Of a stretch of DNA of 21,397 bases, positions 9,249 through 19,963 are shown in pieces. The stretch lies in NCBI GenBank assembly GCA_023460715.1, contig JAEWPH010000146.1, forward strand, positions 1-21,397. Direction: 5' to 3'. The notes under the pieces were generated by a model. That model ran no database searches. It was not told the DNA's origin and saw only the letters and a program-made list of their open reading frames with translations. Position numbers and translations under genes: made by a program. The DNA is from Pseudomonadota bacterium (GTDB lineage: Bacteria; Pseudomonadota; Gammaproteobacteria; Burkholderiales; Burkholderiaceae_C). The stretch's first letter is position 1, and the number at the start of each line of letters is the position of its first letter.

Positions 9249-10568
9249 CTATGGCGTCAGGTGATCGATGACCAGTTCGACCGGGGCGGATGCGGAACCT
9301 GCCGGCTGGGCGGTACTGGTGGGCTGTCCGGTCGTGCGCGATGCCGAGCCGGAACGCGACACCCAGGCCTGAACGGTCACGGACCGGAAGCGGGACAGGC
9401 GCAGCTCGGGCGACATGGCGTGGCGATCATCCAGCGTGAACGCAACGGGAAAGCTGCCCGCGTCCAGCTTGAGCACGGCGACGGGCGTGCGCCCCGCTTC
9501 CTCCGCGCGGGCTGCGATGAACAGCGTGTCCCCTTCGCGCACCTGCGCGGCCATCGCCGGACCGAGGCGAACCGTGCCGTGCACGGAGGACAGAAGCGGC
9601 GCGGATGCGCCGGCGGTGCCCTGGGCGCTGCCGTCGCCGCCTTCGGTCACGGGGGCTGCGCCCGACAGGCCGTCCAGCCTCTGCAGGTCGTTCTGCACCC
9701 GCAGAGCCATGTCGGTGCCTGGTTCCAGCTGGGCCAGCAGCTGCTGCCAGTGTTGCCGGGCCGCCGCCGCATCGCCCCTGCGCACCGCGGCCGAGCCGGC
9801 CAGCGCCAGCGCCTTGGGCTGCAAGGGGTCGAGGCGCAGCGCGTCGGCGAGCGCCTGCTCCACGGGCCCGTCCATCTGCCCGTCCCGGGAGGACGCCAGG
9901 GCATCGGCCAGGTCCGCATGCAGCTTGGCCTGCAGGCCGGCCGGGAAGGTTCCGCGCTGCGCCGCGGCGATGGCCTGGCGGTAGGCATCGGCGGCCTTCT
10001 GGAATTGTTCCTGCACCTCGTACGACCGGGCAAGAACGATCCAGCCCTCCACGTCGTCCGGGGCCTGCGCCAGCCGCGAGGCCAGCCCGCTGACCATGGT
10101 GTCGACATCGACCCCGCTGGTGGCGTGGCTCTGCGGCTCCGCGGCCGCCACCGTCGCGGCGGCCTGCGGATCCCCCACCTTCAGGTACAGCGCCAGCGCG
10201 GCCACGGGCAGCGCCAGGGCCAGCAGGCCGGCGAGGCTGCGGCGCAGCCACACGCGCTCGGGCAGGGCCGGGGCGCGGGCGGCCTTGGCGGCGGCACCTG
10301 CCGCCAGGGCATCCGTATCGTCCAGCAGCCGGCGTTGCAGTTCTTCCAGCGCCTGTGCCCGGTCGGCGGGTCCCATCGTCTGGTGCGCCCATTCACGCTC
10401 CAGCTCTTCGCGCTGGGCCTGGTACACGCGGCGCAGCTGCGCGGCGGCCCGGTCTTCGTCTTCGGCAGGCGCCTTGTCGGGCTCCCGCATCAGCGGCCAG
10501 ATCAGGACGGCCATCGCCAGCAGCAGCAAGACCAGGGCGCTTGCCCACAGGGGCCAGATTGCACTCAC
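9249..10568 (-). CDS. ccmI: Cytochrome c maturation protein CcmI (TPR domain)
   Basis: CcmI is the apocytochrome c chaperone of system I maturation: it holds unfolded apocytochrome c and hands it to the CcmF/CcmH ligation complex at the periplasmic face. The 439-residue product has a first membrane span at about 5-26, a cytoplasmic loop rich in Arg/Glu with coiled-coil character (35-85) and a second span at about 110-130. A helical TPR region follows (about 155-290), then a C-terminal periplasmic domain. The start is GTG at 10568, overlapping the ccmH stop as GTGA. In E. coli CcmH and CcmI are one fused protein; here they are separate. It is the last gene of the nap-ccm array. Confidence 0.9.
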   Translation of the reverse strand: MSAIWPLWASALVLLLLAMAVLIWPLMREPDKAPAEDEDRAAAQLRRVYQAQREELEREWAHQTMGPADRAQALEELQRRLLDDTDALAAGAAAKAARAPALPERVWLRRSLAGLLALALPVAALALYLKVGDPQAAATVAAAEPQSHATSGVDVDTMVSGLASRLAQAPDDVEGWIVLARSYEVQEQFQKAADAYRQAIAAAQRGTFPAGLQAKLHADLADALASSRDGQMDGPVEQALADALRLDPLQPKALALAGSAAVRRGDAAAARQHWQQLLAQLEPGTDMALRVQNDLQRLDGLSGAAPVTEGGDGSAQGTAGASAPLLSSVHGTVRLGPAMAAQVREGDTLFIAARAEEAGRTPVAVLKLDAGSFPVAFTLDDRHAMSPELRLSRFRSVTVQAWVSRSGSASRTTGQPTSTAQPAGSASAPVELVIDHLTP

Positions 10569-11017
10569 GGGTTCGACTCCTCATCCAGCAGCTGGCGCGC
10601 CCGGGCGCGCTGTGCTTCGGTCAATGGGCGGGGCTCGCCGCGGACGGCGCGCCGGCGCAGGATGGTCGCGAGCCCGAACAGGCCCAGGACTGCCAGGGCG
10701 AACGGGCCGATCCACAGCAGCCAGGTCGACGCCTGGAACGGCGGCGAGTAGTGCACGAAGGCGCCGTAGCGCTGTTCGAAGAAGTCGACGATCTGCTCGT
10801 CCGACTGCCCGGCCTGCAACTGGGTGCGGATCACGCGGCGCATGTCGGCGGCCAAGGGGGCGTTCGATTCTGCGACGGTCTGGTTCTGGCAGACCACGCA
10901 GCGCAGCTGGCTGGCCAGGCGTGCCTCCCGGGCCTCCAGTGCGGGGTCGGACCCCGACGCATGGGCCGCGCCGAGCAGCAGGGCGCACAAGGCGAAGGCG
11001 AGGTGACCGTGTTTCAT
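10565..11017 (-). CDS. ccmH: Cytochrome c maturation protein CcmH (thiol reductant)
   Basis: CcmH is a membrane-anchored periplasmic thiol-disulfide protein that works with CcmG to keep apocytochrome CXXCH cysteines reduced for haem attachment. The 150-residue product has a signal peptide (MKHGHLAFALCALLLGAAHA), the diagnostic LRCVVCQNQT with Cys40 and Cys43, and a C-terminal membrane span at about 99-120. The family's LRCxxCQ motif is intact. The ATG at 11017 is preferred over an upstream in-frame start at 11056 because it gives the signal peptide directly and overlaps the ccmG stop by four bases (ATGA). Its own stop overlaps the GTG of ccmI. Confidence 0.94.
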   Translation of the reverse strand: MKHGHLAFALCALLLGAAHASGSDPALEAREARLASQLRCVVCQNQTVAESNAPLAADMRRVIRTQLQAGQSDEQIVDFFEQRYGAFVHYSPPFQASTWLLWIGPFALAVLGLFGLATILRRRAVRGEPRPLTEAQRARARQLLDEESNP

Positions 11018-11532
11018 CGCAAGGCCTTCACCACCGGCATCAGCTTGGTTTCCCACACCTCGTTGTTCACCGGCCCCAGGTGCCGGTAGCGTACCCGGCC
11101 GGCTGCATCGATCACGAAGGTCTCGGGCACGCCGTTCACGCCCAGGTCCATGCCCACGCGGCCATCGGAGTCCATGGCCGAGCTGCGGTAGGGGTTGCCG
11201 AAGCGCGCCAGCAGCGCCAGGGCGGGGGCCTGCTGGTCCTTGTAGTTGAGCCCGTACAGGGGCACGCGGTCACGCGCCGCCAGTACATTGAGCGCAGGCA
11301 GCTCTTCCTGGCACGGGCCGCACCACGACGCCCAGACATTCAGCATCCAGACCTGTCCGCGCAGCTGCGTGCTGTCGAAGCGGCGCCCGGGCTCCTGCAG
11401 CAAGGGGCTGTCGATCTGCGGCAGCGGCTGGTCGATCAGCGCCGAAGGCAAGGCACGCGGGTCGCGCTGCAGGCCCAGCACCAGCACCACGGCCAGGGCC
11501 AGAAAGGCGATCAGGGGGGCGAGCAGTTTCAT
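11014..11532 (-). CDS. ccmG: Thiol:disulfide interchange protein CcmG/DsbE
   Basis: CcmG is a periplasmic thioredoxin-like reductant tethered to the inner membrane. It receives electrons from DsbD/CcdA and, with CcmH, reduces apocytochrome c before haem ligation. The 172-residue product has an N-terminal anchor (about 4-20) and a thioredoxin fold with active site WCGPC (Cys71, Cys74). GVPET follows at 134-138, its Pro136 being the cis-proline expected of the fold. The ATG at 11532 overlaps the ccmF stop (ATGA); a longer open frame upstream belongs to a ccmF shadow and is not used. Confidence 0.95.
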   Translation of the reverse strand: MKLLAPLIAFLALAVVLVLGLQRDPRALPSALIDQPLPQIDSPLLQEPGRRFDSTQLRGQVWMLNVWASWCGPCQEELPALNVLAARDRVPLYGLNYKDQQAPALALLARFGNPYRSSAMDSDGRVGMDLGVNGVPETFVIDAAGRVRYRHLGPVNNEVWETKLMPVVKALR

Positions 11533-13547
11533 GGCGCCCCCTCTGGGATGGGTGCCGCCGGAACGGTGGCGTGGGCTGGGGCGCGGCGGGTGCGGGCCGC
11601 CGTACGGTAACGGCGGTCGGCCAGGGCGAGGAAGCCGCCCAGCGCCATCAGCATGCAGCCCAGCCAGATCCAGTCCATGAAGGGCTTGACCTGGATGCGG
11701 GCGGTCCAGGTCGTGCCGTCCACCGGGTCGCCGAGCGCAACGAAGAGGTCGCGCAGCCAGCCCGAGTCGATGGCCGCCTGGCTCAGCGGCATTTCCTGCG
11801 CGCGGTAGCGGCGTTTTTCGGGCGCGAGGGCGACGAAGGGCTGGCCATCGCGCAGTACCTGCACATGCGCCCGGTGTGCCTCGTAGTTGGGGCCGCTGAC
11901 TTCGTCCACACGGTCGAGCCGGAAGCCGAAGCCGGCCACCGACACCGTTTCGCCGACGGTCAGCGTGAGTTCGCGCTTGGTCTCGAAGCCCGAAGCCATC
12001 GTGACCCCGAAAACGAACAGGCCGATGCCGAGGTGCGCCAGGACCATGCCCCACCAGCTCAGGGGTTGCCGGCTGGCACGCCGCCGCCAGCCACCGTCAG
12101 CCGGTCCCGTGGCGAACAGGCGCTGGCCCGCCTGGACCAGGGTGCTCCACACACACCAGGCAGCCAGCACCAGCCCGAAGGCGGACAGCGGCGTCCACGC
12201 CGCGTTGCCGCCCCGCGGCAGCAGCCAGGCCAGCAGCAGTGCGGTGACACCGCTGGCACCCAGGGCCCAGCGCAGCTGGCTGCGCAGTTCCACGGGCGCA
12301 CTGCGCTTCCAGCGCACCATGGGGCCCACGCCCATCAGGACCAGTGCCGGAACCATCAGCGGAACGAAGACGGCCTCGAAGTACGGTGGCCCCACCGAAA
12401 TCTTGCCGCCGTTGAGAATGTCCAGCAGCAGTGGGTACAGGGTGCCGATCAGCACGGCCAGCGCGGCCACGCTGAACAGCACGTTGTTCACCAGCAGCAG
12501 GGACTCGCGCGACAGCATGGCGAACCACCCGCCCAGGCCCATGCCCGGGGCCCGCAGCGCGAACAGCAGCAAGGACGTGCCGACCACCAGCACCATGAAG
12601 CACAGGATGTACAGCCCGCGGCCGGGATCGACGGCGAAGGCGTGCACGGACGTGATCACGCCGGAGCGCACGAGGAAGGTGCCCAGCAAGCTGAGCGAGA
12701 AGGCCGCAATGGCCAGGAGCACCGTCCAGCTGCGAAAGGCCCCGCGCTGGTCGGTGACGATCAGCGAATGGATCAGGGCGGTGCCCACAAGCCACGGCAT
12801 GAACGAAGCGTTCTCCACCGGGTCCCAGAACCACCAGCCACCCCAGCCCAGAACGTAGTAGGCCCAGGCGCTGCCCAGCAGGATGCCCAGCGTGAGAAAG
12901 CTCCAGGCCGCCAGCGTCCAGGGGCGCGACCAACGGGCCCAGGCCGCGTTCAATTCGCCGGACAGCAGGGCGGCGATGCCGAAGGCGAAGGCGACCGAGA
13001 AGCCCACGTAGCCCATGTACAGCAGGGGCGGATGCAGCACCATGCCCGGATCCTGCAGGAGCGGGTTGAGATCCCGGCCCTCCGCGGCCGCGGGAATCAG
13101 GCGCTCGAACGGGTTGGACAGAAAGAGCAGGAAGAGGAGCAGGCCGATGCTGAGAAAGCCCATGACCGACAGGACGCGCGCGGCGTAGGCCTGCGGCAGC
13201 TGGCGGCTGAACAGCGCCACGGTCACGGTCCAGGCCGAGAGCAGGCACTGCCACAGCAGCATGGAGCCCTCGTGGCCCCCCCAGATCGCTGCGAACCGGT
13301 AGACCGCCGGCAGTTCGGAGTGGGAGTTGCCCGCCACATACAGCACGGAGAAGTCACCGGTCAGGAACGACGTGGCCAGGCAACCGAAGGCGAGCCAGGC
13401 AAAGATCCCCTGGAGCAGCGCGGCCGGACGCGCCACCCGCATCCAGCTGAGCACGTTCCAGTGGGCTCCGGCCAGGGGCAGCGTGGCTTGCACCACCGCG
13501 ACGAGCAGCGCCAGGACCAGCGCAAAGACACCGATTTCCGGGATCAC
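11529..13547 (-). CDS. ccmF: Haem lyase CcmF
   Basis: CcmF is the large inner-membrane component of the haem ligase that transfers haem from CcmE to apocytochrome c. The 672-residue polytopic protein has the WWD domain at about 235-253 ([20 protein letters not shown]) and WGGHEGS at 89-95. Conserved histidines occur at 172, 260, 302 and 505, matching in order and spacing the haem-ligand histidines known for E. coli CcmF. The start codon is GTG at 13547, overlapping the ccmE stop as GTGA. The stop in turn overlaps the ccmG start. Length and motifs are complete. Confidence 0.97.
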   Translation of the reverse strand: MIPEIGVFALVLALLVAVVQATLPLAGAHWNVLSWMRVARPAALLQGIFAWLAFGCLATSFLTGDFSVLYVAGNSHSELPAVYRFAAIWGGHEGSMLLWQCLLSAWTVTVALFSRQLPQAYAARVLSVMGFLSIGLLLFLLFLSNPFERLIPAAAEGRDLNPLLQDPGMVLHPPLLYMGYVGFSVAFAFGIAALLSGELNAAWARWSRPWTLAAWSFLTLGILLGSAWAYYVLGWGGWWFWDPVENASFMPWLVGTALIHSLIVTDQRGAFRSWTVLLAIAAFSLSLLGTFLVRSGVITSVHAFAVDPGRGLYILCFMVLVVGTSLLLFALRAPGMGLGGWFAMLSRESLLLVNNVLFSVAALAVLIGTLYPLLLDILNGGKISVGPPYFEAVFVPLMVPALVLMGVGPMVRWKRSAPVELRSQLRWALGASGVTALLLAWLLPRGGNAAWTPLSAFGLVLAAWCVWSTLVQAGQRLFATGPADGGWRRRASRQPLSWWGMVLAHLGIGLFVFGVTMASGFETKRELTLTVGETVSVAGFGFRLDRVDEVSGPNYEAHRAHVQVLRDGQPFVALAPEKRRYRAQEMPLSQAAIDSGWLRDLFVALGDPVDGTTWTARIQVKPFMDWIWLGCMLMALGGFLALADRRYRTAARTRRAPAHATVPAAPIPEGAP

Positions 13548-13999
13548 TTCACGGCCTCCTGGTGCATCTTGCGCGCGTCTTTCATGGCGGCCGCAGCTTC
13601 GGGCGGCATGTAGTTCTCATCGTGCTTGGCCAGCACCTCGGTCGCCACGAACACCAGGCCGTCCTGCAGGCGCCCGGCAGCCACCACTCCCTTGCCCTCC
13701 CGGAACAGGTCGGGCAGCAGTCCGCGGTAGCGCACGGGGATGCTGTGGGCGCCGTCGGTCACGATGAAGTGCACGTCGAGGCCGTCCTTGCCGACTGCAG
13801 CGCGGCGTACGGAGCCAGCCTCCACCAGCCCTCCCAGCCGGAATGCCGCATTCCGCGGCGACTCGCCGGCCTGGATCTGGCTGGGACTGTAGAAGAACAT
13901 GACGTTGCTGTTGAGCGCATTGAGGACCAGCGCCGTGGCGACGGACACCGCCGCCACGCCCAGCAGAACGAACAGCAGGCGCCTTTTGCGCGGGGTCAT
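13544..13999 (-). CDS. ccmE: Haem chaperone CcmE
   Basis: CcmE covalently carries haem in the periplasm between the CcmABCD release complex and CcmF. The 151-residue product has one N-terminal membrane anchor (about 7-29), a compact beta-barrel domain and the haem-attachment motif [12 protein letters not shown], with the covalent ligand His126 and the axial Tyr130. The histidine-type motif places it with the classical form rather than the rare Cys variant. The ATG at 13999 overlaps the ccmD stop (ATGA), and its stop overlaps the GTG of ccmF. Confidence 0.96.
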   Translation of the reverse strand: MTPRKRRLLFVLLGVAAVSVATALVLNALNSNVMFFYSPSQIQAGESPRNAAFRLGGLVEAGSVRRAAVGKDGLDVHFIVTDGAHSIPVRYRGLLPDLFREGKGVVAAGRLQDGLVFVATEVLAKHDENYMPPEAAAAMKDARKMHQEAVK

Positions 14000-14145
14000 G
14001 GGCGGTCCTTCACGGCAGGCGGCCCGCCCTGGGCTCTGTGGGCAGGGCCGCGCCGCCAGAGCAGGGCGACCTCGGCGGCCACCAGCAGGGCGGACACGCC
14101 ATACGAAATCAAGATGAAGAAGTTGTGGTCTTGCAGGCTGTTCAT
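13996..14145 (-). CDS. ccmD: Haem exporter subunit CcmD
   Basis: CcmD is a small membrane protein that helps release holo-CcmE from the CcmABC complex. This 49-residue frame starts [16 protein letters not shown], has one membrane span at about 9-30 and then a basic tail ([10 protein letters not shown]). The Tyr within the span and the positively charged cytoplasmic tail are typical for the family. It lies exactly between ccmC and ccmE, with ATGA overlaps at both ends, which is the strongest support for it being real despite its size. Confidence 0.9.
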   Translation of the reverse strand: MNSLQDHNFFILISYGVSALLVAAEVALLWRRGPAHRAQGGPPAVKDRP

Positions 14146-14915
14146 GCCTGGGCCTCCAGCGCTGCGCGCTCGTTGATCAGGCACCGTACCCGGGCAAAGG
14201 CGGTCGCAAAGCTGTACGCCCAGCAGGCCAGCGCCATGACCAGCAAGCCGGCGAGCATGGTGTGGGTCATCGACGGGGCGGCGTCCAGCTTGATCGATGC
14301 CCCTTGGTGCAGCGTGCTCCACCACTGGACGGAGAAATAGATGACCGGCACATTCACGGCACCGGCAAGCAGCAGGACGGCGCCGGCGTTGTCGGCACGG
14401 TCGGGGTCTTCGATGGACGCCACCAGGGCCATGTAGCCCAGGTAAAGGAACAGCAGGATCAGTTCCGACGTCAAGCGGGCATCCCAGACCCACCAGGCGC
14501 CCCAGGTCGGCTTGCCCCAGGCGGCGCCCGTCCACAGCGCGATGGCGGTGAACAGGGCGCCCGTCGGCGCGATCGCGCGAGACATCAGGTGCGACAGCTT
14601 GGTGCCGAACACCAGGCCGATGGCTGCGTGCGTTGCTGCGGCCAGGTACAGGAGCATGGACATCCACGCGGCCGGGACGTGCAGGAAGATGATGCGGTAC
14701 ACCTCGCCCTGCTGCCGGTCCGTCGGTGCTACCACGAAGCCCAGCCACAGCCCGATGGCGAGCAGCACCAATGCGCTGCCGGTAAACCACGGAATGGCAC
14801 GGCCTGCCAGTGGGTAGAAGGCGCGGGGCGACGCGAACCGGAGCCAGCGGTAGCGCCGGCGATCGGCCCGGTGCGGCGGGGCTGTCATGGAGTCTGGTGG
14901 GAGAGAGGAGGTCAT
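14142..14915 (-). CDS. ccmC: Haem-handling membrane protein CcmC
   Basis: CcmC is the inner-membrane WWD-family protein that presents haem to CcmE. The 257-residue product contains about six membrane spans, the WWD segment [13 protein letters not shown] (138-150) and periplasmic histidines His79 (FLHVPAAW) and His203 (WSTLHQGAS), expected as haem ligands. The start is uncertain: ATG at 14915, four bases after the ccmB stop, or ATG at 14888 (248 residues). Neither has a clear Shine-Dalgarno sequence; I favour 14915 for its adjacency to ccmB. This is the only ccm junction here without a 4-bp overlap. Confidence 0.95.
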   Translation of the reverse strand: MTSSLPPDSMTAPPHRADRRRYRWLRFASPRAFYPLAGRAIPWFTGSALVLLAIGLWLGFVVAPTDRQQGEVYRIIFLHVPAAWMSMLLYLAAATHAAIGLVFGTKLSHLMSRAIAPTGALFTAIALWTGAAWGKPTWGAWWVWDARLTSELILLFLYLGYMALVASIEDPDRADNAGAVLLLAGAVNVPVIYFSVQWWSTLHQGASIKLDAAPSMTHTMLAGLLVMALACWAYSFATAFARVRCLINERAALEAQA

Positions 14916-14919
14916 CGTG

Positions 14920-15576
14920 TCATTCCATGGCCAACCGCAGCGCCGCTGCCGTGGCCCAAGGGCCCAGGAAGACTGCCAGCGACAGGCATGCCCCCAGCAG
15001 GCTCAGCTGTGGCGTGGGCGACAGGCCCTGCTGGCTGGCAGCGACGGCGGCGCAGCCGAACACCAGCGGCGGCACGCACAAGGGCACCATGATCAGGGCG
15101 AGCAGCACATGGCTGCGCAGGCCCAGCGTCAGCGCGGCGCCCAGGGCGCCCACCAGCGTCAGGGTTGCCGTGCCCAGCACCAAGGCGGCGACGAGCGTGC
15201 CCAGAACGCCTTCCTCCAGCCCGTACTGGAGCGCCAGCACCGGGGCGACCAGAATCAGAGGCACGCAGGTGATGCACCAGTGCGCCGCCGTCTTGGCTGT
15301 GACCAGGGCAGTCAGGCTGGCCGGTGCGAGCATCCACTGCTCCAGGCTGCCGTCCGCGAGATCGGGCTCGAACATCCGGTGCAGCGCGATCAGTACGGCG
15401 AGCAGGGCGGCTACCCAGATGACCCCTGGCGCGATCGTGCGCAGCAAGGCCGCGTCGGGGCCGACGGCCAGTGGGAACAGGCTGCCCACGAGCACGAAGA
15501 ACAGCAGCGCGCTCATCGCTTCGGAGGGGCGGCGCTGCGCCATGCGCAGCTCGCGCTGGAGCACTGCGACCATCAT
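14920..15576 (-). CDS. ccmB: Haem exporter permease CcmB
   Basis: CcmB is the membrane permease of the CcmAB ABC transporter, which drives release of haem-loaded CcmE from CcmC. The 218-residue product has about six hydrophobic spans and the conserved early segment LQRELRMAQRRPSEAMSALL. The stretch FEPDLADGSLEQWMLAP (69-85), characteristic of the family, sits in the loop thought to contact CcmA. The true start is ATG at 15576, overlapping the ccmA stop (ATGA); a much longer open frame reaching 15906 is the alternative frame of ccmA and is rejected. Confidence 0.94.
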   Translation of the reverse strand: MMVAVLQRELRMAQRRPSEAMSALLFFVLVGSLFPLAVGPDAALLRTIAPGVIWVAALLAVLIALHRMFEPDLADGSLEQWMLAPASLTALVTAKTAAHWCITCVPLILVAPVLALQYGLEEGVLGTLVAALVLGTATLTLVGALGAALTLGLRSHVLLALIMVPLCVPPLVFGCAAVAASQQGLSPTPQLSLLGACLSLAVFLGPWATAAALRLAME

Positions 15577-16292
15577 GCGGCGAATGGGGACTCGAGCGCA
15601 GGCGCTGCGGCAGCGGCCGCGCGCTGGGGGGCGAGGCTGTAGGCGTCCAGCTCGACCGTGCGCAGGGCTGCTGCAGGCACGTCCAGCGGGCGGTGTGTGG
15701 CGATGACCGCGGCACCGCCGCCGCGCAGGTGCTCCGCCAGCCGCGCATCGAGCAACTGGGCGCCCGCGTCGTCCAGCGCTGCGCAGGGTTCGTCCAGCAG
15801 CCACAGGCTGCACTGGCGCGACCACACCCGCGCGAGCGCCAGGCGTCTGCGCTGGCCTTGCGACAGGCGGCGCACGGGATGGTCCGCGACATGGGCCAGG
15901 CCCCACGCCTGCAGGGCTTGCGTGGCCTGGTGGGGCGTCGTGCCCTGCTGCAGTCGCTGGAAGAAAGCCAGGTTTTCCGCCGCGGTCAGCTCGGCGCTGA
16001 GCGCATTCAGATGCCCCAGATAGGCCATCTGGCCGGCGAAGTGCTCGTCGTGCCGCCCCACCGGCTTGCCGCGCCAGTACAGCGCGCCTTCGGAAGGCGG
16101 GGTCAGACCGGCCAGTACCCGCAGCAGCGTCGTCTTGCCGCTGCCGTTCGCGCCCCGGATTTCGGCGACCTGGCCGCTCTCCACACGGAAACCCACGTCC
16201 TTGAGCAGTTTGCGCCCGCCACGTCGGCAGTGGACTCCCACCACCTCCAGCAGGGCGCTGCGGGGGCCGCCAGGCTCGTCAGGACTTGGCAT
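15573..16292 (-). CDS. ccmA: Haem exporter ATP-binding protein CcmA
   Basis: CcmA is the ATPase of the CcmAB transporter, powering haem transfer from CcmC to the periplasmic CcmE pathway. With the start at 16292 it has 239 residues, with Walker [10 protein letters not shown] (47-55), ABC signature LSQGQ (143-147), Walker B LWLLDEP (Asp167, Glu168) and the switch His200. The ATG at 16292 overlaps the napC coding end by 14 bp. A GTG at 16313 would add seven residues and extend the overlap to 35 bp; neither has a strong ribosome site. The overlap with napC physically links the ccm genes to nap. Confidence 0.95.
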   Translation of the reverse strand: MPSPDEPGGPRSALLEVVGVHCRRGGRKLLKDVGFRVESGQVAEIRGANGSGKTTLLRVLAGLTPPSEGALYWRGKPVGRHDEHFAGQMAYLGHLNALSAELTAAENLAFFQRLQQGTTPHQATQALQAWGLAHVADHPVRRLSQGQRRRLALARVWSRQCSLWLLDEPCAALDDAGAQLLDARLAEHLRGGGAAVIATHRPLDVPAAALRTVELDAYSLAPQRAAAAAAPALESPFAA

Positions 16293-16947
16293 CGGGCGGG
16301 CCCGCGGTGCCACCGGCGTCCGCCTTGGGAACGGTTTGGCCGGGCGTGTCGGTCGGCGCTTCGCCGGGCGGAATGTGCGGCAGCCGGTGGGCGATGCCCT
16401 TGTGGCAGTCGATGCAGGTCTTCTCCTTGTTCGCCAGGTAGGTCGAGTGCATGTTCTGCGCGCGCACGCTCTGTCGGGTGAAGTCCATCGAATCGTAGTT
16501 GTGGCAGTTGCGGCACTCCAGCGAGTCGTTGGCCTTGAGCCGTGCCCATTCGTGCTGTGCCAGTTCCAGCCGCTTGTCCTGGAACTTCTCCGGCGTGTTG
16601 ATGGTGCCGAAAATCTTGCCCCACACCTCCTTGGAGGCCTGCATCTTGCGGGCCATCTTGTCGGTCCAGTTGTGCGGCACGTGACAGTCGGAGCACACCG
16701 CCCGCACGCCCGATCGGTTCGTGTAGTGGATGGTGCTCTTGAGCTCCGCGAAGACGTTGTCGCGCATCTCGTGGCAGCCGGTGCAGAACTTCTCGGTATT
16801 GGTCAGTTCCATGGCGGTGTTGAAGGCGCCCCAGAAGAGTACCCCGCCGATGAAACCGCCGATGGTCAGGAAGCCCAGGCTGAAGTGCACGCTGGGCCGG
16901 CGGATCACCAGCCAATAGCGCTTCAACAGGTTCAGAACTCGGGTCAC
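16279..16947 (-). CDS. napC: Tetrahaem quinol dehydrogenase NapC
   Basis: NapC is a membrane-anchored tetrahaem cytochrome c that oxidises quinol and passes electrons to the periplasmic NapAB nitrate reductase. The 222-residue product has one N-terminal membrane span (about 22-45) and four CXXCH haem sites: CTGCH (55-59), CSDCH (85-89), CRNCH (145-149) and CIDCH (178-182). This is the NapC/NirT layout, and gene order identifies it as NapC. The start is GTG at 16947 with a strong GGAGG seven bases upstream. Its four haems need the Ccm machinery encoded immediately downstream. Confidence 0.96.
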   Translation of the reverse strand: MTRVLNLLKRYWLVIRRPSVHFSLGFLTIGGFIGGVLFWGAFNTAMELTNTEKFCTGCHEMRDNVFAELKSTIHYTNRSGVRAVCSDCHVPHNWTDKMARKMQASKEVWGKIFGTINTPEKFQDKRLELAQHEWARLKANDSLECRNCHNYDSMDFTRQSVRAQNMHSTYLANKEKTCIDCHKGIAHRLPHIPPGEAPTDTPGQTVPKADAGGTAGPPDAKS

Positions 16948-16972
16948 GTCGCCACCTCCGCCGTTCGGGCCG

Positions 16973-17458
16973 TCATTTCTGCCCCCCGCGCTTCTGCAGC
17001 TCGCGCTGGATCACGGTGTCCACGTCCTGGAAGGTGTTGTTCACGATCGGGCGGGCATTTTCCTGAGACACGTGGCACTGCATGCAGAAGTAGCGCCGTG
17101 TGGAGACCTGGCCCAGCACGTTGCCGTCCCGGTCCATGTAGTGGGTGATGCTCACGGGAATCGCCTGGGAGACGTCGGTCTTTCCCCGCGCATGGCAGTC
17201 CATGCACTTGTTGAAATTCTTGTCCACCTGGTAGCCGTCCACCCGATGGGGAATCACCGGCGGCTGCATGGCGTAGTTGCGGGTGCGGCGCAGATCGTCG
17301 TTGACGGAATTGCCCAGCAGCGGCGGCTTGGTGGTTTCCAGGATGGGCGTCGGTCCGCGAGCGGCGTCGGTGAAGGTCCGCGACGGCTGCTGCTGCGCCC
17401 CGGCCACGCCGGCGGCCAGGCACAGCATGAGCACCATGGTTCTAAGCATCGATTTCAT
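16973..17458 (-). CDS. napB: Periplasmic nitrate reductase dihaem subunit NapB
   Basis: NapB is the dihaem cytochrome c that carries electrons from NapC to NapA in the periplasm. The 161-residue precursor has a Sec signal (about 1-21, cut near VAGA-Q), two haem sites CMDCH (85-89) and CMQCH (125-129), and further conserved histidines (His71, His106) that fit the second axial ligands. AGGAG lies about 9 bases before the ATG at 17458. It follows napA after 15 bases and precedes napC by 25 bases. Confidence 0.96.
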   Translation of the reverse strand: MKSMLRTMVLMLCLAAGVAGAQQQPSRTFTDAARGPTPILETTKPPLLGNSVNDDLRRTRNYAMQPPVIPHRVDGYQVDKNFNKCMDCHARGKTDVSQAIPVSITHYMDRDGNVLGQVSTRRYFCMQCHVSQENARPIVNNTFQDVDTVIQRELQKRGGQK

Positions 17459-17473
17459 TGCACAACTCCTGCG

Positions 17474-19963
17474 TCAGACCTTGGTGATCTTGATCGCGCA
17501 CTTCTTGAAGTCCGTCTGCAGCGAGATCGGATCCGTTGCATCCAGGGTCACCTTGTTGATCAGCTGGCTGGCATCGAACCAGGGCACGAACACCAGCCCA
17601 CGCGGCGGCTTGTTGCGGCCCCGGGTTTCCACGCGGGAACGCATGTGGCCGCGGCGGGAGGTGAGCTCCACCTCGCTGCCCCTGCGCAGGCCCAGCTCCT
17701 TGGCATCTTCCGGGTGCATGTAGCACAGCGCGTGCGGCACCGCCCGGTGCAGTTCGGGGACGCGGCGCGTCATCGATCCCGAATGCCAGTGCTCCAGGAC
17801 GCGGCCGGTGGACAGCCAGAACGGGAAGTCCTTGTCCGGCGCCTCGGCGGGCGGCTCGTAGGGCAGGGCGAAGATGTTGGCCTTGTTGTCGGTGTTGCCG
17901 TAGAACTGGTAGCCGGTGCCGGCCTTCACATACGGATCCGAGCCTTCCCGGTAGCGCCACAGCGTTTCCTTGCCGTTGACGACCGGCCAGCGCAGGCCAC
18001 GGGCCTGGTGGTAGTCATCGAAGGGTGCCAGGTCGTGGCCGTGGCCGCGGCCAAACGCGGCGTATTCCTCGAACAGGCCTTTCTGCGGATAGAAGCCGAA
18101 CGCCTTCGCTTCGCTGTTCTCGTAATCGGGCGACACGTCCGCAAGCGGGAACTTGTCCACCTGGCCGTTGCGGTACAGCACCTCGTACAAGGTCTTGCCG
18201 CGCACCGACGGCTTCTTGGCGATCAGCTCCTCGGGCCAGACCTCCTCGATCTTGAAGCGCTTGGAGAACTCCATGAGCTGCCACAGGTCCGAGCGGGCTT
18301 CGCCCGGCGCGGTGACCAGCTGGTGCCAGAAGTGCGTGCGGCGCTCGGCATTGCCGTAGGCGCCTTCCTTTTCCACCCACATGGCCGTGGGCAGGATCAG
18401 GTCGGCCGCGACCGCGGTCACCGTGGGGTAGGCGTCCGAGACGACGATGAAGTTGTCCGGGTTGCGGTAGCCCGCGTAGCCTTCATGCAGGTTGGCGCCG
18501 GCCTGCATGTTGTTGTTCACCATGACCCAGTAGGCATTGAGCTTGCCGTCCTTGAGCATGCGGTTCTGCAGCACGGCGTGGTAGCCGGGCTTTTCGGGGA
18601 TCGTACCCTCGGGCAGCTTCCAGATGTGCTCCGCGTGCGCGCGGTGCTTGGGGTTGGTCACCACCATGTCGGCCGGCAGCCGATGCGAGAACGTGCCCAC
18701 CTCGCGCGCCGTGCCGCAGGCCGAAGGCTGGCCCGTGAGCGAGAACGGGCTGTTGCCGGGCGTGGCGATCTTGCCGGTCAGCAGGTGGATGTTGTAGACG
18801 AGGTTGTTCGCCCAGGTGCCGCGGGTGTGCTGGTTGAAGCCCATGGTCCAGAACGACACGACCTTGACCTTGGGGTCGGCGTACAGCTCGGCCAGCGCCA
18901 GCAGGCGGTTCTTGGGCACGCCGGTCAGTTGGGCGGTGTACTCCAGGTCGTAAGTGGAGACGAACTTGGCGTATTCGTCGAACGTGATCGGCTTGGAACC
19001 GTTGGGGTCGCCCGCGTTCTTGGCGGCCACCTGCAGCGGGTGTTCTGGCCGCAGGCCGTAGCCGATGTCGGTGTTGCCGGCCTTGAAGTTGGTGTGCTTG
19101 TCCACGAACTCCTTGTTCACCCGGCCCGTGGAAATGATGTGGTGAGCGATGAAGTTCAGGATCGCCAGATCGGTCTGGGGCTTGAACGTCATCTGGATGT
19201 CGGCCAGCTCGTACGAACGGTGTTCGAACGTGGAGAGCACGGCCACCTTCACGTTCGGGCCACTCAGGCGGCGGTCGGTCACGCGGGTCCACAGCACGGG
19301 GTGCATCTCGGCCATGTTGGAGCCCCACAGCACGAAGGCGGTGGCGGCTTCGATGTCGTCGTAGCAGCCCATCGGCTCGTCCATGCCGAAGGTGCGCATG
19401 AAACCGGTCACGGCCGAGGCCATGCAGTGGCGCGCGTTGGGGTCGAGGTTGTTGGAGCGGAAGCCGGCCTTCATCAGCTTGGAAGCGGCGTAGCCCTCCC
19501 AGACCGTCCATTGCCCGGAGCCGAACATGCCGACGGCCGTGGGGCCTTTCGCCTTGAGCGTCTTCTTGAACTGCTCGGCCATCACGTCGAAGGCCTTGTC
19601 CCACGACACGGGCTGGAACTCGCCGTCCTTGGCGTACTGGCCGTTCTTCATGCGCAGCAGCGGCTTGGTAAGCCGGTCTTCGCCGTACATGATCTTGGAG
19701 AGGAAGTAGCCCTTCACGCAGTTGAGGCCGCGGTTCACCTCGGCTTGCGGGTCGCCTTGCGTCGCCACCACGCGGTTGTCCTTCACCGCTACGGTCACGC
19801 CGCAACCGGTGCCGCAGAAGCGGCAGGGTGCCTTGGACCAGGTGAGCTTGGAGGCCTCGGCGGTGGCATTGCTGCCTTGCGCCTGGACGATGGGGATGCC
19901 GGCTACGGAGCCCGCAGCGGCCGCGGCCGATTGCCGCACGAAATCACGTCGGGTACTCGACAT
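17474..19963 (-). CDS. napA: Periplasmic nitrate reductase catalytic subunit NapA
   Basis: NapA reduces nitrate to nitrite in the periplasm with a molybdenum bis-MGD centre and one [4Fe-4S] cluster. The 829-residue precursor begins with a Tat signal, STRRDFVRQ (3-11) followed by a mildly hydrophobic stretch and cleavage near VQA-Q (28/29). The cluster cysteines are Cys47, Cys50, Cys54 and Cys82, with the conserved Lys84 nearby. The molybdenum ligand is Cys180 in [10 protein letters not shown]. Length and C-terminal molybdopterin-binding region are complete. A very strong ribosome site (AAGGAGA) lies before the ATG, inside the end of napD, whose coding region overlaps by 20 bp. Export of the folded enzyme is expected to need NapD. 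Confidence 0.98.
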   Translation of the reverse strand: MSSTRRDFVRQSAAAAAGSVAGIPIVQAQGSNATAEASKLTWSKAPCRFCGTGCGVTVAVKDNRVVATQGDPQAEVNRGLNCVKGYFLSKIMYGEDRLTKPLLRMKNGQYAKDGEFQPVSWDKAFDVMAEQFKKTLKAKGPTAVGMFGSGQWTVWEGYAASKLMKAGFRSNNLDPNARHCMASAVTGFMRTFGMDEPMGCYDDIEAATAFVLWGSNMAEMHPVLWTRVTDRRLSGPNVKVAVLSTFEHRSYELADIQMTFKPQTDLAILNFIAHHIISTGRVNKEFVDKHTNFKAGNTDIGYGLRPEHPLQVAAKNAGDPNGSKPITFDEYAKFVSTYDLEYTAQLTGVPKNRLLALAELYADPKVKVVSFWTMGFNQHTRGTWANNLVYNIHLLTGKIATPGNSPFSLTGQPSACGTAREVGTFSHRLPADMVVTNPKHRAHAEHIWKLPEGTIPEKPGYHAVLQNRMLKDGKLNAYWVMVNNNMQAGANLHEGYAGYRNPDNFIVVSDAYPTVTAVAADLILPTAMWVEKEGAYGNAERRTHFWHQLVTAPGEARSDLWQLMEFSKRFKIEEVWPEELIAKKPSVRGKTLYEVLYRNGQVDKFPLADVSPDYENSEAKAFGFYPQKGLFEEYAAFGRGHGHDLAPFDDYHQARGLRWPVVNGKETLWRYREGSDPYVKAGTGYQFYGNTDNKANIFALPYEPPAEAPDKDFPFWLSTGRVLEHWHSGSMTRRVPELHRAVPHALCYMHPEDAKELGLRRGSEVELTSRRGHMRSRVETRGRNKPPRGLVFVPWFDASQLINKVTLDATDPISLQTDFKKCAIKITKV

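Noticed and set aside
11571..13613. 680-codon plus-strand open frame opposite ccmF
   Set aside because: It is the complement of the well-supported ccmF, has low-complexity Gln/Arg/Gly/His composition and lacks any ribosome site or domain.
14920..15906. 328-codon version of ccmB extending through ccmA
   Set aside because: The extra N-terminal residues are an alternative frame of ccmA, rich in Arg, Ala and Pro. The family start fits ATG at 15576, with a 4-bp overlap.
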